Part shown: positions 45,639-55,320 of the stretch, piece by piece
How positions within the stretch are numbered: position 1 is the stretch's first letter
Layout: each line of letters begins with the position of its first letter
NCBI RefSeq assembly: GCF_024639685.1
Contig: NZ_JAHEHX010000003.1
Location: 293,754-357,753, forward strand
DNA: 64,000 bases
DNA from: Polaribacter sp.
GTDB lineage: Bacteria; Bacteroidota; Bacteroidia; Flavobacteriales; Flavobacteriaceae
Reading direction: 5' to 3'
Made by a program: the position numbers and the translations under genes
Notes under the pieces: model-generated
Seen by the model: only the letters and a program-made list of their open reading frames with translations
The model's database searches: none
What the model was told of the DNA's origin: nothing

Positions 45639-46025
45639 ATGAGCAAAATAGCTACATTTTATATCAAATTATTGGTTGTACTTTTAATAAGTTTAACTAG
45701 TTGTAGTAATGCTTTAAAAGAAGGCGAAAATAGTTTAGAAATACAAGTAACTAACCAATGGACAAACCGTTTAATTGGAGATGAAAAATTACCGAATCAA
45801 ACAGGATATAATGTGAAAAGAGGAAGTCCTGGTTTTGGCGATTCTGAGTTTAGAGGAAAGTTTAAAAAAATGCCCAAGTGGTTTAGAGATAATCAACCAC
45901 TTCCAGAAGGTCCAAGAAGCACATTTAGTGCGTATTCTTTTCAGAAAACAACAGATAAATTATTGCCATCTGGTTTATTGGGACCTGTAACTATTTCATC
46001 ATCAAAAATTATTAAAAGAAAATAA
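45639..46025 (+). CDS. Lipoprotein signal fused to GH106 C-terminal fragment (internally deleted GH106)
   Basis: 128 residues from the ATG at 45639. A lipoprotein signal (LISLTSCSN) is followed at once by ALKEGENSLEIQVTNQWTNR and LIGDEKLP, ending SGLLGPVTIS. This equals the last ~100 residues of GH106: the gene downstream reads LRKGKNILEIKVTNLWPNK and LIGDEKLP, ending SGLLGPVKLN. Everything between, including the whole catalytic part, is absent, and the frame is intact. It lies 16 nt after the GH2 stop and 3 nt before the GH106 start, so it is transcribed in the operon. It is best read as the leftover of a third GH106; an adapted small binding lipoprotein is the alternative. Confidence 0.75.
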   Translation: MSKIATFYIKLLVVLLISLTSCSNALKEGENSLEIQVTNQWTNRLIGDEKLPNQTGYNVKRGSPGFGDSEFRGKFKKMPKWFRDNQPLPEGPRSTFSAYSFQKTTDKLLPSGLLGPVTISSSKIIKRK

Positions 46026-46028
46026 CAA

Positions 46029-49000
46029 ATGAAAAATATAGCTGTTTTAATTCTATTGTCTCTGTGTTTTGGATGTAATCCTCAATCAGAAAAAGAAACA
46101 CAAACGATAACTTTAGAACAAGGCTTTAAAAATCCGCCAAACGAAGCCAAAGCCAGAACTTGGTGGCATTGGATTAGCGGAAACGTTTCTAAATCTGGAA
46201 TCACAAAAGATTTGGAAGCAATGAAGGCAGTAGGTATTCAAGAAGCACAATTGTTTAATGTGCATCTAGGTTTTCCAAAAGGTCCTGTTAAATATCTAAG
46301 CGAAGAATGGTTAGATTTATTCAAATTTTCGGCAGAAGAAGCGAAACGTTTGGATTTAGAAATGGCATTTCACAATAGCGCAGGTTGGTCGTCTTCTGGT
46401 GGACCTTGGGTAACAGAAGAAAACGCGATGCAAACCGTAGTTTTTAGTGAACTTGTAATTTCAGGAGGAAAATCAATAAAAGAAACCCTACCAAAACCTA
46501 AAACAAAATTTAATTACTATAAAGATATTGCTGTCTTGGCATTTCCAAAACCAAAGGAGACAAAAAAAATAGAGGGTTTAGATTATAAAGTACTATCCGA
46601 ACGTGTTCGAAATCATTTATTACCAGACACTAAAACGATTCCACAAGCTTCATTAATTTTAAAAGAAAAAGTTGTCGATTTATCAGATAATTTTTCCAAT
46701 GATGGTGTTTTAGAGTGGAATGCACCTAAAGGCGATTGGATTATTTTAAGATTTGGGCACACACCAATTGGTACCACAAATCGTCCTGCGCCACCAGAAG
46801 CGAAAGGGTTAGAAGTGGATAAAATGAGTAAAACTGCAGTAGATGCCTATTGGAAAGGAGGAGTTCAGCCAATAATTGACAAACTTGGAGATTTAATAGG
46901 AATCACTGTAAATAATTGTTTGATTGATAGTTACGAAGTAGAAACTACAAACTGGACAACTGGTTTTGAAACTCAATTCAAGAATTTAAGAGGCTATGAT
47001 TTAACAACTTATTTACCAACTTTAGCTGGCTATTATTTAGAAAGTGGTGAAGTTTCTGAACGTTTTTTATGGGATTTTAGAAGAACTATTGGCGATTTAA
47101 TTGCCGAAAACTATTACGCGCATTTTGCAGAATTATGCCATAAAAACGGGATGCAGTTTTCTGTAGAACCTTATTGGGGACCTTTTGACAATATGCAAGT
47201 GGGTGCCACTGGAGATATTGTAATGTGTGAATTTTGGAGTGGTGGCTATCCGTTTTTCGATTCAGCGAAATTTGTGTCATCAATCGCTCATTTAAACGGA
47301 AGTTCTATTGTAGGAGCAGAGTCTTTTACCGGAATTGGTGGTTGGGACAAACACCCAGCAAATATCAAGTCAATTGGAGATCAAGCTTGGGCGCAAGGAA
47401 TTACACGTTTTATTTTTCATACCTATGTGCACCAACCTTGGGATGTTGCTCCTGGTTTGGAGTTGAGTTACCACGGATTTGATTTTAACCGATTAAATAC
47501 TTGGTGGTTGCAAAGCAAAGGCTACATGGATTATTTAGCACGCTCTCAGTATTTGTTGCAACAAGGTAAAAATGTAGCCGATGTTTTAGTGTTTACAGGA
47601 GAATCCTCGCCAAATATTGGTTTTATAAAACCTGAAATTAAAGCAATGGGTTTCGATTATGATTTAATTGGTGCAAATAAATTAAAAGATTTAACTGTTA
47701 AAAACGGAACCATTTATTCCTCTGTTGGAAATACTTATAAAGTTTTGGTCTTACCAGATTCTGATTTTATAAAACCAGAAACATTGCAAAAAGTAAAAGA
47801 ATTGGTAGATGGTGGCGCAAAAGTGATAGGTAAAAAGTCTTCACAATCTCCAAGTTTAACTAATTATCCAAATAGTGATGATGTAGTTAAAAAACAAGTT
47901 GAAGAATTATGGACTTTTGGTTTGGTAAAAGACATTTCAATTGAAACCGTTTTAAGTGAAAAAACTCCAGATTTTAAAGTCGAAGTTGGAGATGCATCTG
48001 ATCTGAGTTTCATCCACAGAAAAACAGCTGATGCCGACATTTATTTTATCGCCAATACCAGAAAAGAAGCAAGAGAAATTACTGCACGATTTAGAGTTAC
48101 TGGAAAACAACCCGAACTTTGGAATTCAGAAAAAGGAACTATTGAAGATTTAGTAGTATTTAATGAAAATGAAGATGGAACAGCAATTCCCTTGTCTTTA
48201 GGTATGGAAGAATCTGTATTTATTGTTTTTAAAAAACCGGTAAATAAAAACTATTTTATGGCTACTCAAATGGATGTAGAGCAGCCAAAATTAGAACCTC
48301 TTTCAAATTTACAAATCATAAAAGCAGAATATGGTACATTTTTGCAAGAAGGTTTGGTTGATATTACTGATCAAATAAATAATACCATTAAAAACGGAAC
48401 ATTAGATTTTAAAATGTCTCGCGCTTTTTGCAATTGTGATCCTGCAATGGGGTATAAAAAAGAATTTAGAATGGAATATCAAATAGGCAATACAAAAAAG
48501 CAGTTATATGCAGAAGAACGTGAACATATTGAAATTCACGCAGGCAATCAAAAATTAAAAGTAATCAAAGCAGTTTTTGGTAAGTTTAAAGGAGAAACCA
48601 CAGGTATTCCTCAACATTATAAAACGGATGATGTTACGCAAGAGATACAAAAACAAATGGCTTCTGGCAATTATAACATTCTAGTTAATAATAAATTAAT
48701 CAATAATAAAATACCTGAAGGAGACAAAACAACGCTAAAAATTACGTTTATCACAGAAGGAGAAGAACGAACAATGTTTATTCCTAAAGGACAAATTTTG
48801 AAATTATCCAAAGATAAAACGAAACCAAAATTGTTTTATAATGATGGTGCAATCCATTGGATAACTCCTTATTCTGGAAAAATAACTTACATCAATCCAT
48901 CAGGAGAATCAAAAACTGCTGAAGTAAAAGAGGTAACCAAACCGATTGATTTATCCAGTGATTGGGAAGTTGCTTTTCCTTTAGAAACAGGTAAAAGTAT

Positions 49001-49508
49001 AAACGAGACGTTTAATACTTTAAGATCTTGGTCAGATCATAAAAATGAAGTAATTCAACACTTTTCTGGAACAGCAACTTACACAAAAGAGCTTGTTTTA
49101 GCTAATGATATATTGCAACAGGATAAAACCATAGAACTCGACTTAGGAAGTGTTGCTATAATTGCAGAAGTAATTGTGAATGGCAAAAATGTTGCAACTT
49201 TATGGAAAGCCCCTTTTAGAACAAACATTAATGATTTTTTAAGAAAAGGAAAGAACATCTTAGAGATAAAAGTCACTAACTTGTGGCCGAACAAATTAAT
49301 TGGCGATGAGAAATTGCCTTTAGATTACAAACGTAAAGGCAATAAAATAAAAGCTTTACCAGATTGGTTACTTAAAAATACAAAACGCCCAAGTGACAGA
49401 ACTACCTTCCCATCTTGGAAACATTGGGATAAAAGTGATAACTTATTAATTTCAGGACTTTTAGGTCCTGTAAAACTCAACATTCATACAATAACAAAAA
49501 TAGAATAA
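46029..49508 (+). CDS. GH106 alpha-L-rhamnosidase, lipoprotein
   Basis: 1159 residues, lipobox LSLCFGCNP. GH106 landmarks: ARTWWHWISGNVSKSGITKD, EEWLDLFKFSAEEAKRLDLE, HNSAGWSSSGGPWV, NCLIDSYEVETTNWT, a VEPYWGP strand, GAESFTGIGGWDKHP (candidate catalytic glutamate near 431) and HTYVHQPW. A large C-terminal part includes a galactose-binding-like sandwich (VIVNGKNVATLWKAPF, LEIKVTNLWPNKLIGDEKLP). Complete length supports an active enzyme. It removes alpha-L-rhamnose, probably from ulvan-derived chains. Its TAA overlaps the ATG of the next gene (TAATG). Confidence 0.9.
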   Translation: MKNIAVLILLSLCFGCNPQSEKETQTITLEQGFKNPPNEAKARTWWHWISGNVSKSGITKDLEAMKAVGIQEAQLFNVHLGFPKGPVKYLSEEWLDLFKFSAEEAKRLDLEMAFHNSAGWSSSGGPWVTEENAMQTVVFSELVISGGKSIKETLPKPKTKFNYYKDIAVLAFPKPKETKKIEGLDYKVLSERVRNHLLPDTKTIPQASLILKEKVVDLSDNFSNDGVLEWNAPKGDWIILRFGHTPIGTTNRPAPPEAKGLEVDKMSKTAVDAYWKGGVQPIIDKLGDLIGITVNNCLIDSYEVETTNWTTGFETQFKNLRGYDLTTYLPTLAGYYLESGEVSERFLWDFRRTIGDLIAENYYAHFAELCHKNGMQFSVEPYWGPFDNMQVGATGDIVMCEFWSGGYPFFDSAKFVSSIAHLNGSSIVGAESFTGIGGWDKHPANIKSIGDQAWAQGITRFIFHTYVHQPWDVAPGLELSYHGFDFNRLNTWWLQSKGYMDYLARSQYLLQQGKNVADVLVFTGESSPNIGFIKPEIKAMGFDYDLIGANKLKDLTVKNGTIYSSVGNTYKVLVLPDSDFIKPETLQKVKELVDGGAKVIGKKSSQSPSLTNYPNSDDVVKKQVEELWTFGLVKDISIETVLSEKTPDFKVEVGDASDLSFIHRKTADADIYFIANTRKEAREITARFRVTGKQPELWNSEKGTIEDLVVFNENEDGTAIPLSLGMEESVFIVFKKPVNKNYFMATQMDVEQPKLEPLSNLQIIKAEYGTFLQEGLVDITDQINNTIKNGTLDFKMSRAFCNCDPAMGYKKEFRMEYQIGNTKKQLYAEEREHIEIHAGNQKLKVIKAVFGKFKGETTGIPQHYKTDDVTQEIQKQMASGNYNILVNNKLINNKIPEGDKTTLKITFITEGEERTMFIPKGQILKLSKDKTKPKLFYNDGAIHWITPYSGKITYINPSGESKTAEVKEVTKPIDLSSDWEVAFPLETGKSINETFNTLRSWSDHKNEVIQHFSGTATYTKELVLANDILQQDKTIELDLGSVAIIAEVIVNGKNVATLWKAPFRTNINDFLRKGKNILEIKVTNLWPNKLIGDEKLPLDYKRKGNKIKALPDWLLKNTKRPSDRTTFPSWKHWDKSDNLLISGLLGPVKLNIHTITKIE

Positions 49509-50932
49509 TGATAAAAAAACAAACTATACTCAAAATAAGTTTATGTCTATTTTTATTGGGATGTAATGCTAGTAAAAAGGAAAATTTAGAAACAGAAGTA
49601 GATTATTTTGCAGACAATGGTTTTGGGAATGCTGTTGCTTTGGTGCAACATCCATCTGGAGTGTATCATAAAGGCATTACTTATGTTGCTTATCAAGGTG
49701 CATTAGAAGACCCTTTTGTGGCTTCATATAATCATACTACTAAAGAATGGAAAGGACCTTTTAAAGCAGGAGTTAGTGAAATGGGCAAAGATCCAAATCG
49801 TAAAAAAAATATAGACAATCATGGCAAACCTGCCATTCTTATTGATAAAAACGATTTTATTCATATTGCTTTTGGAGGTCATGGAGGAACTCCAAAAGAC
49901 GGAACAAATCCTTTAGGAAATCATCATTATGGAAAAAATTTACACGCAGTTTCTAAAAAACCATTGGATATTTCTGCTTGGGAAACTTTAGATAACATTT
50001 CAATATTTGGTACCTATAGTCAGTTTGTAAAAATGGATAATGGAGATATGTATTTATTTTACAGACATGGAGCACATAGAAGCGATTGGGTATATCAAAA
50101 ATCGACAGACAATGGGGTTACTTTTAACGAACCTGTTTCATTTTTAAAACACAAAAGAAGAACAGAAATTGAAGCAGAAGATTCTTGGTATCCTTGGGTA
50201 AACAAAGGCAATGGAGGCGATATTATTGTTGCATTTGATTATCATATTTGTAGAGATAATAAGAATAAACAAGACAAACGTGGCCATATACTAGAAAGAC
50301 ATAATTTGTATTATATGGTTTTTGATACAAAAAACAACGAATGGGAAAATGTTAAAAATGAGCCTTTAGAAATGCCTTTAACCAAAGAAATGGCAGACGA
50401 AAAAGCTTTGGTAAATGTAATACCTAACGATTGGACTTTTCAAGGGGTAACAGATGTAGATTTAAATAGAAATCCGCAAGTTATTGTGCTAGTTGGGTCA
50501 GATATTGGTGCAAAAAGAAGTGGTCCAAAACGATTACAACATTATAGATGGAATGGACAAGATTGGATACAAAGCAAGAATACTGATTTGCCTAGAGGAA
50601 ACGGAGATTTGGAAGTAACATCAGCAAAAGAAGTAAGCATTTATTTAGAAAGCGAAGCGAAAAACTATGTTGGAGAAATAAGCAGATGGGATAGTTTTGA
50701 TGGCGGAGCATCCTTTAAAAAGAACAAAGTTTTTTTAAGTAGAGAAAATTCTGGGTTTATTATATCTGCACTTATCGATAATCCACATCCTGATGCTAAA
50801 ATAATTGTTGGGCAAAAAGAAGAAGGCTCAGATTTTAGAAAAATGTATCTTGTGGGAGATAATGGTCCCATAAAACGAAATAAAAAAGAAACAATACTTG
50901 AAAAACCAGTAATAAAACAAACCAAAAACTAA
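49508..50932 (+). CDS. BNR_4 polysaccharide lyase, PL25-like (putative ulvan lyase), lipoprotein
   Basis: 474 residues, lipobox LFLLGCNAS, so membrane-anchored. The whole mature chain is a BNR_4 seven-bladed propeller. His105 (IDNHGKP), His125 (FGGHGG), Tyr170 (GTYSQF), Arg186 (FYRHG) and Tyr228 (SWYPW) show the same spacing as the residues I recall for the PL25 ulvan lyase PLSV_3936 (His123, His143, Tyr188, Arg204, Tyr246), all shifted by 18. This supports cleavage of the rhamnose-3-sulfate to uronate bond by beta-elimination. Reference numbers are from memory. It overlaps the GH106 stop by one base. A small lipoprotein lyase would finish the work of the T9SS-secreted PL24-like enzyme. Confidence 0.75.
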   Translation: MIKKQTILKISLCLFLLGCNASKKENLETEVDYFADNGFGNAVALVQHPSGVYHKGITYVAYQGALEDPFVASYNHTTKEWKGPFKAGVSEMGKDPNRKKNIDNHGKPAILIDKNDFIHIAFGGHGGTPKDGTNPLGNHHYGKNLHAVSKKPLDISAWETLDNISIFGTYSQFVKMDNGDMYLFYRHGAHRSDWVYQKSTDNGVTFNEPVSFLKHKRRTEIEAEDSWYPWVNKGNGGDIIVAFDYHICRDNKNKQDKRGHILERHNLYYMVFDTKNNEWENVKNEPLEMPLTKEMADEKALVNVIPNDWTFQGVTDVDLNRNPQVIVLVGSDIGAKRSGPKRLQHYRWNGQDWIQSKNTDLPRGNGDLEVTSAKEVSIYLESEAKNYVGEISRWDSFDGGASFKKNKVFLSRENSGFIISALIDNPHPDAKIIVGQKEEGSDFRKMYLVGDNGPIKRNKKETILEKPVIKQTKN

Positions 50933-50947
50933 TAAACCAAACCTAAA

Positions 50948-52285
50948 ATGAAAATCATTCAAAAACTATCTTTAGGAATATTTGCAGTAAGCATCTTAAT
51001 TTCTTGCGGAAAAGGAACTAAAAAGGAGACAGAAAGTGTTTCTAGTAAAGCACAAAATCAACCAAATATTGTATTTATTCTCTCTGACGATCAGTCTTGG
51101 ACGGATTATAGTTTTATAGGTGATGAAAATATAGAAACACCAAGAATAGATCAATTTGCAAAAGAGAGTTTAACGTTTACAAGAGGCTATGTACCCACAC
51201 CTTTATGTTCGCCATCTTTGGCAAGTATAATTACAGGTTTGTATCCAAAAGATCATGGTGTTTTAGGAAACGATAAGGTGTATGATCGTGTAAAAGGAAA
51301 TCGAAAAGAGAGTCAAAAAAATAGAGCAGAAGCTTACAAACCAGTAATTTCAGCTTTTGAAAAACAAACCACTTTGCCAGATATGTTAAAGGAAAAAGGG
51401 TATTTATCTTTCCAGACAGGAAAATGGTGGCATGGAAATCATAAAATTGGTGGTTTTGATTATGGAATGACGCATGGAAACCCAAAAAGAGGTGGAAGAC
51501 ATGGAGATTTTGGATTAACCATTGGAAGAAAAGGCCTAGATACTATTAATAGTTATGTAGATGTTGCTTTAAAAGAAAAGAAACCTTTCTTTTTATGGTA
51601 CGCACCATTTTTACCTCACAGACCTCATAATCCTCCATCTAGATTATATGAGAAATACAAAAAGAAAACAGATTCTGAACACCTAGCAAAATACTGGGCA
51701 ATGATAGAGTGGTTTGATGAAACTTGCGGTGAATTATTTGATTTAATTGACGATAAAGGATTAACAGAAAACACATTATTTGTCTATGTATGCGATAATG
51801 GTTGGAAACAAGACCCTGAAAAAAGTGGCTATATGAAAGTATCTAAACGAGCACCTTATGATTTAGGAATTCGTACACCAATTATGTACAAATGGGCAGG
51901 TAAAATTACCCCTAAAATGGATACAGAAACCATTGTTAGCAGTATAGATATGATTCCTACAGTATTGGATATATTAGATATTGAAAAACCAGAAAACTTA
52001 CCAGGAATTAATGTTTTAGATGAAAAAGAACTAAGTGAAAGAAAAGGTTTTTTCGGAGAAGTGTATGCGCATGATTTTGATACCATAGAAAATAGTATGT
52101 TCTATAATATGGCTATTTTCCCTCCGTATAAAATTATTGTACCAGATCCTGTAAGAAAGAAAGATGAAGTAATACAGTTGTTTAATATTGATAAAGATCT
52201 TTTTGAAGAAAATAATTTAGCAGATAGTAATCCGTTAAAAGTGAAGGAATTGCAAGAAAAAATTAAAAATTTTAGAGAAAAATAA
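50948..52285 (+). CDS. Family S1 sulfatase with CxPxL signature, lipoprotein
   Basis: 445 residues, lipobox ILISCGKG. Metal site FILSDDQSWTDYSF; the signature reads LCSPSLASIITGLYP (cysteine near residue 87), so the arginine of the usual CxPxR motif is leucine. Other sulfatase features are normal: GKWWHGNH, WYAPFLPHRPHNPP, YVCDNGWKQDP, and RTPIMYKWAG. Natural C-x-P-S-L members exist in marine bacteria as far as I recall, so loss of activity should not be assumed. The cysteine can still be oxidised to formylglycine in principle. Last gene of the GH2-GH106-PL25 operon. Confidence 0.82.
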   Translation: MKIIQKLSLGIFAVSILISCGKGTKKETESVSSKAQNQPNIVFILSDDQSWTDYSFIGDENIETPRIDQFAKESLTFTRGYVPTPLCSPSLASIITGLYPKDHGVLGNDKVYDRVKGNRKESQKNRAEAYKPVISAFEKQTTLPDMLKEKGYLSFQTGKWWHGNHKIGGFDYGMTHGNPKRGGRHGDFGLTIGRKGLDTINSYVDVALKEKKPFFLWYAPFLPHRPHNPPSRLYEKYKKKTDSEHLAKYWAMIEWFDETCGELFDLIDDKGLTENTLFVYVCDNGWKQDPEKSGYMKVSKRAPYDLGIRTPIMYKWAGKITPKMDTETIVSSIDMIPTVLDILDIEKPENLPGINVLDEKELSERKGFFGEVYAHDFDTIENSMFYNMAIFPPYKIIVPDPVRKKDEVIQLFNIDKDLFEENNLADSNPLKVKELQEKIKNFREK

Positions 52286-52365
52286 AAATTCAATTATGAA
52301 GTGTTTTCATATCAAAATAATATAAAATAGAAACTAAATTAATAAGCTAAAATCAAATTTATAAA

Positions 52366-53466
52366 ATGAAAATAGGTATATTAAAAGAATTAAAACAAGG
52401 AGAAAAACGAGTTTCACTTTCTCCTCTTATAGCTAAGAAATTAATAGAGAATAAGTTTGAAATTTTAATAGAAAAAAATGCAGGGATTAATTCTTTGTAC
52501 GAAAATTCAGAGTATGAAAATGCGGGTGCTACTATTACATCAAAAGAAAACATCTTTAAATCTGCTCAAGTACTTATTAAAATAAACCCTTTTGATGATG
52601 AAGATTTAAAATTTATAAATAAGCAACACATTTTAATAAGTCAGTTATACTATAAATCAAATCCAGAATTAATAAAAGCTATTTCTGAAAAAGGAGCAAC
52701 AGCATTTTCAATGGATGCGATGCCAAGAATTTCTAAAGCCCAGGATATGGATGTACTAAGTTCTCAAAATAATTTGGCAGGTTATAAAGCCGTTATTTTA
52801 GGAGCTTCAGAAATGACTAAAATATTTCCATTAATGATGACAGCTGCTGGAACTATTACTCCGTCTAAAGTACTTATTTATGGCGTTGGTGTTGCTGGTT
52901 TACAAGCAATTGCTACAGCAAGAAGATTGGGAGCTGTTGTTGAGGCAACAGATATTAGAACAGAAACAAAAGAGCAAACAGAATCTTTAGGAGCAAAGTT
53001 TATTTCTGTTGAGAACACAGGTGAAGAATCTGAAGGTGGTTATGCAAAAGAAGCTTCAGAAGATTATGTTAAAAGACAAAAAGAAGCTGTAAATAAATCG
53101 TTATTTCAAGCAGATTTAGTAATTACAACTGCCAATATTCCTGGTAGAAAAGCGCCAACTTTAATTACAGAAGAACAAGTAAAACAAATGAAAAAAGGTG
53201 CTGTAATTATAGATTTAGCCGCTGCTCAAGGAGGTAATTGCGAAGTTAGTAAACTACATGAAACTGTTGTTCTTAATGGAGTAAAAGTGTTAGGAACTAC
53301 AATGTCTCCAGAAAGTGTTTCAACAAATGCAAGTGAATTGTATGCTAAAAACGTTTATAATTTTATAACACATCTTACAGAAGAACTTAAATTTAAATGG
53401 GATTTAGAGGAAGAGATAACCTATGAAACTCTTATTGTTAAAGATGGTATTCAATGTAAAAAATAA
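52366..53466 (+). CDS. pntA: NAD(P) transhydrogenase subunit alpha part 1 (NAD-binding)
   Basis: 366 residues, soluble, cytoplasmic. Alanine dehydrogenase/PNT N-terminal domain (MKIGILKELKQGEKRVSLSP, INKQHILISQLY) and NAD-binding domain with a Rossmann fingerprint GVGVAGLQAIATARRLGA (about 172-189), and the mobile-loop region VIIDLAAAQGGN. It forms domain I of the proton-translocating transhydrogenase, moving hydride between NADH and NADP+. The subunit is split in the three-gene arrangement known from many bacteria. It is 8 nt before the membrane part. A housekeeping enzyme in position, but set between sulfatase genes. Confidence 0.93.
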   Translation: MKIGILKELKQGEKRVSLSPLIAKKLIENKFEILIEKNAGINSLYENSEYENAGATITSKENIFKSAQVLIKINPFDDEDLKFINKQHILISQLYYKSNPELIKAISEKGATAFSMDAMPRISKAQDMDVLSSQNNLAGYKAVILGASEMTKIFPLMMTAAGTITPSKVLIYGVGVAGLQAIATARRLGAVVEATDIRTETKEQTESLGAKFISVENTGEESEGGYAKEASEDYVKRQKEAVNKSLFQADLVITTANIPGRKAPTLITEEQVKQMKKGAVIIDLAAAQGGNCEVSKLHETVVLNGVKVLGTTMSPESVSTNASELYAKNVYNFITHLTEELKFKWDLEEEITYETLIVKDGIQCKK

Positions 53467-53474
53467 AATAAATC

Positions 53475-53783
53475 ATGAAAGAACTTATAGAATTTATTAA
53501 TAACAACTTGCAAATTGTATATATAATTATTTTGGCAATTTTTGTTGGAATTGAAGTGATAAAAAGTATTCCTGCAGTTTTACACACACCATTAATGTCT
53601 GGAGCAAATGCATTGAGTGGCGTTGTTATAGTAGGTGCAATTTTAGTAATGCTAAATTCAAATTCAACAGATTATTTAGCATTGGGTCTTGGCTTTACTG
53701 CGGTAGTTTTAGGGGTATTAAATGTTGTAGGTGGATTTGCCGTTACCAACAGAATGTTAAAAATGTTTAAAAAGAAGAAATAA
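53475..53783 (+). CDS. NAD(P) transhydrogenase subunit alpha part 2 (membrane)
   Basis: 102 residues with three to four membrane segments (IVYIIILAIFVGIEVI, ALSGVVIVGAILVML, LALGLGFTAVVLGVLNVVGGF). The HTPLMSGANA motif is the hallmark of the transhydrogenase alpha-2 part. It provides part of the proton channel (domain II). Its TAA overlaps the ATG of the beta subunit by one base, so expression is coupled. Confidence 0.93.
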   Translation: MKELIEFINNNLQIVYIIILAIFVGIEVIKSIPAVLHTPLMSGANALSGVVIVGAILVMLNSNSTDYLALGLGFTAVVLGVLNVVGGFAVTNRMLKMFKKKK

Positions 53784-55171
53784 TGAGTGTTATATTAAGT
53801 ATTATTTATCTAATAGCAGCAGTAACATTTATTGTTGGCTTAAAAAAATTAGGACATCCAGATAGTGCAAAATCTGGTAATTTAATTGCGGCAATTGGAA
53901 TGGGTTTAGCCATTCTTGGTACTATTTTTATTCACGATTTACAAGTGCCAACAATTATTTATGTTTTAATTGGAATTGCAATTTTATTAGGAACCGTTAT
54001 TGGTTGGTTAATAGCTATTAAAGTTGAAATGACTAAGATGCCAGAATTGGTATCCTTATTTAATGGTTTTGGAGGTGCAAGTGCAACTCTAATTGGTATT
54101 GTTGAGTTTGGTAATTCAGATATTAAAACAACAAGTGCTACTATTGTTGCTACTATTTTATCTGCAATTGTAATTGGAGCAATTACATTTTCTGGAAGTT
54201 TAGTTGCTTGGGGAAAGTTAAATGGATCAGTAAAAAGTGTAATAAAAATTCCTTCATACAATATTATAAACAATATAGTAATTATTGGTATTATTGCTTT
54301 ATCAACTTATTTAGTTGTGCTAAATATCGATAGTTCAATTTTATTATATACAATACTTTTTGCAGGTTTGTTATATGGTGTTTTATTTGTGTTGCCAATT
54401 GGTGGTGCAGATATGCCTGTTGTAATATCTCTATTAAATTCTTTAACGGGTATTGCAGCAGCAATTACAGGTGTTTTATATGATAATATGGTAATGCTTG
54501 TTGGTGGTATTTTGGTGGGTTCTGCAGGAATTATTTTAACAGTTGCTATGTGTAGAGCCATGAATAGAACTTTGTTTTCAGTAATTTTTGGTTCATTTAC
54601 AGCAAGTGCAGGGCCAGAAGGTACAAACAAAGCTTTAGGTTCTATAAAAAGCACAACTGCAAGTGATTCTGCAATTATGATGAATTATGCTTCCAATGTT
54701 ATTATTGTTCCTGGTTATGGTTTGGCTGTTGCACAGGCGCAACATGTAATTCATGAATTAGAAGAATTATTAACAAATAAAGGTGTAAATGTAAAATATG
54801 CTATTCATCCTGTGGCAGGAAGAATGCCTGGACATATGAATGTATTATTAGCAGAATCTAATGTAGATTATGGATTGTTGGTTGAAATGGATGATATTAA
54901 TCCTCAATTTAGCAATGCCGATGTTGTTTTAGTTGTTGGTGCAAATGATGTAGTAAATCCTGCAGCTCATAATGATCCTTTAAGCCCTATATACGGAATG
55001 CCAATATTAGATGTAGAAAATGCAAAACATATAGTTGTAAATAAACGAAGTATGAAAGCTGGTTATGCAGGTATTGAAAACGAATTATTTTACAATGCAA
55101 AAACAGCTATGTTATTTGGTGACGCCAAGAAAGTTATAACGGATTTAGTGGCTGAAATAAAAAATATGTAA
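53783..55171 (+). CDS. pntB: NAD(P) transhydrogenase subunit beta
   Basis: 462 residues. N-terminal membrane part with eight to nine helices (MPELVSLFNGFGGASATLIG, ADMPVVISLLNSLTGIAAA) and C-terminal NADP-binding domain III (VIIVPGYGLAVAQAQH, YAIHPVAGRMPGHMNVLLAE, VDYGLLVEMDDIN, VLVVGANDVVNPAA, VNKRSMKAGYAG). Standard length. Completes the enzyme that makes NADPH at the expense of the proton gradient. NADPH may serve the reductases of the locus, but its role here is inferred only from position. Confidence 0.95.
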   Translation: MSVILSIIYLIAAVTFIVGLKKLGHPDSAKSGNLIAAIGMGLAILGTIFIHDLQVPTIIYVLIGIAILLGTVIGWLIAIKVEMTKMPELVSLFNGFGGASATLIGIVEFGNSDIKTTSATIVATILSAIVIGAITFSGSLVAWGKLNGSVKSVIKIPSYNIINNIVIIGIIALSTYLVVLNIDSSILLYTILFAGLLYGVLFVLPIGGADMPVVISLLNSLTGIAAAITGVLYDNMVMLVGGILVGSAGIILTVAMCRAMNRTLFSVIFGSFTASAGPEGTNKALGSIKSTTASDSAIMMNYASNVIIVPGYGLAVAQAQHVIHELEELLTNKGVNVKYAIHPVAGRMPGHMNVLLAESNVDYGLLVEMDDINPQFSNADVVLVVGANDVVNPAAHNDPLSPIYGMPILDVENAKHIVVNKRSMKAGYAGIENELFYNAKTAMLFGDAKKVITDLVAEIKNM

Positions 55172-55320
55172 TTCAATGTAACAATCAATTATATATTACA
55201 CCTAAATAGTTTGGTTACAAGCTAAATTGAAGATGTTTTGGTGAAAAAATATTTGGTAGTCTTGTTATTACTAAGGTAAATGGATAACGACTAATTACGT
55301 AAATACAAAAAAATAATACC

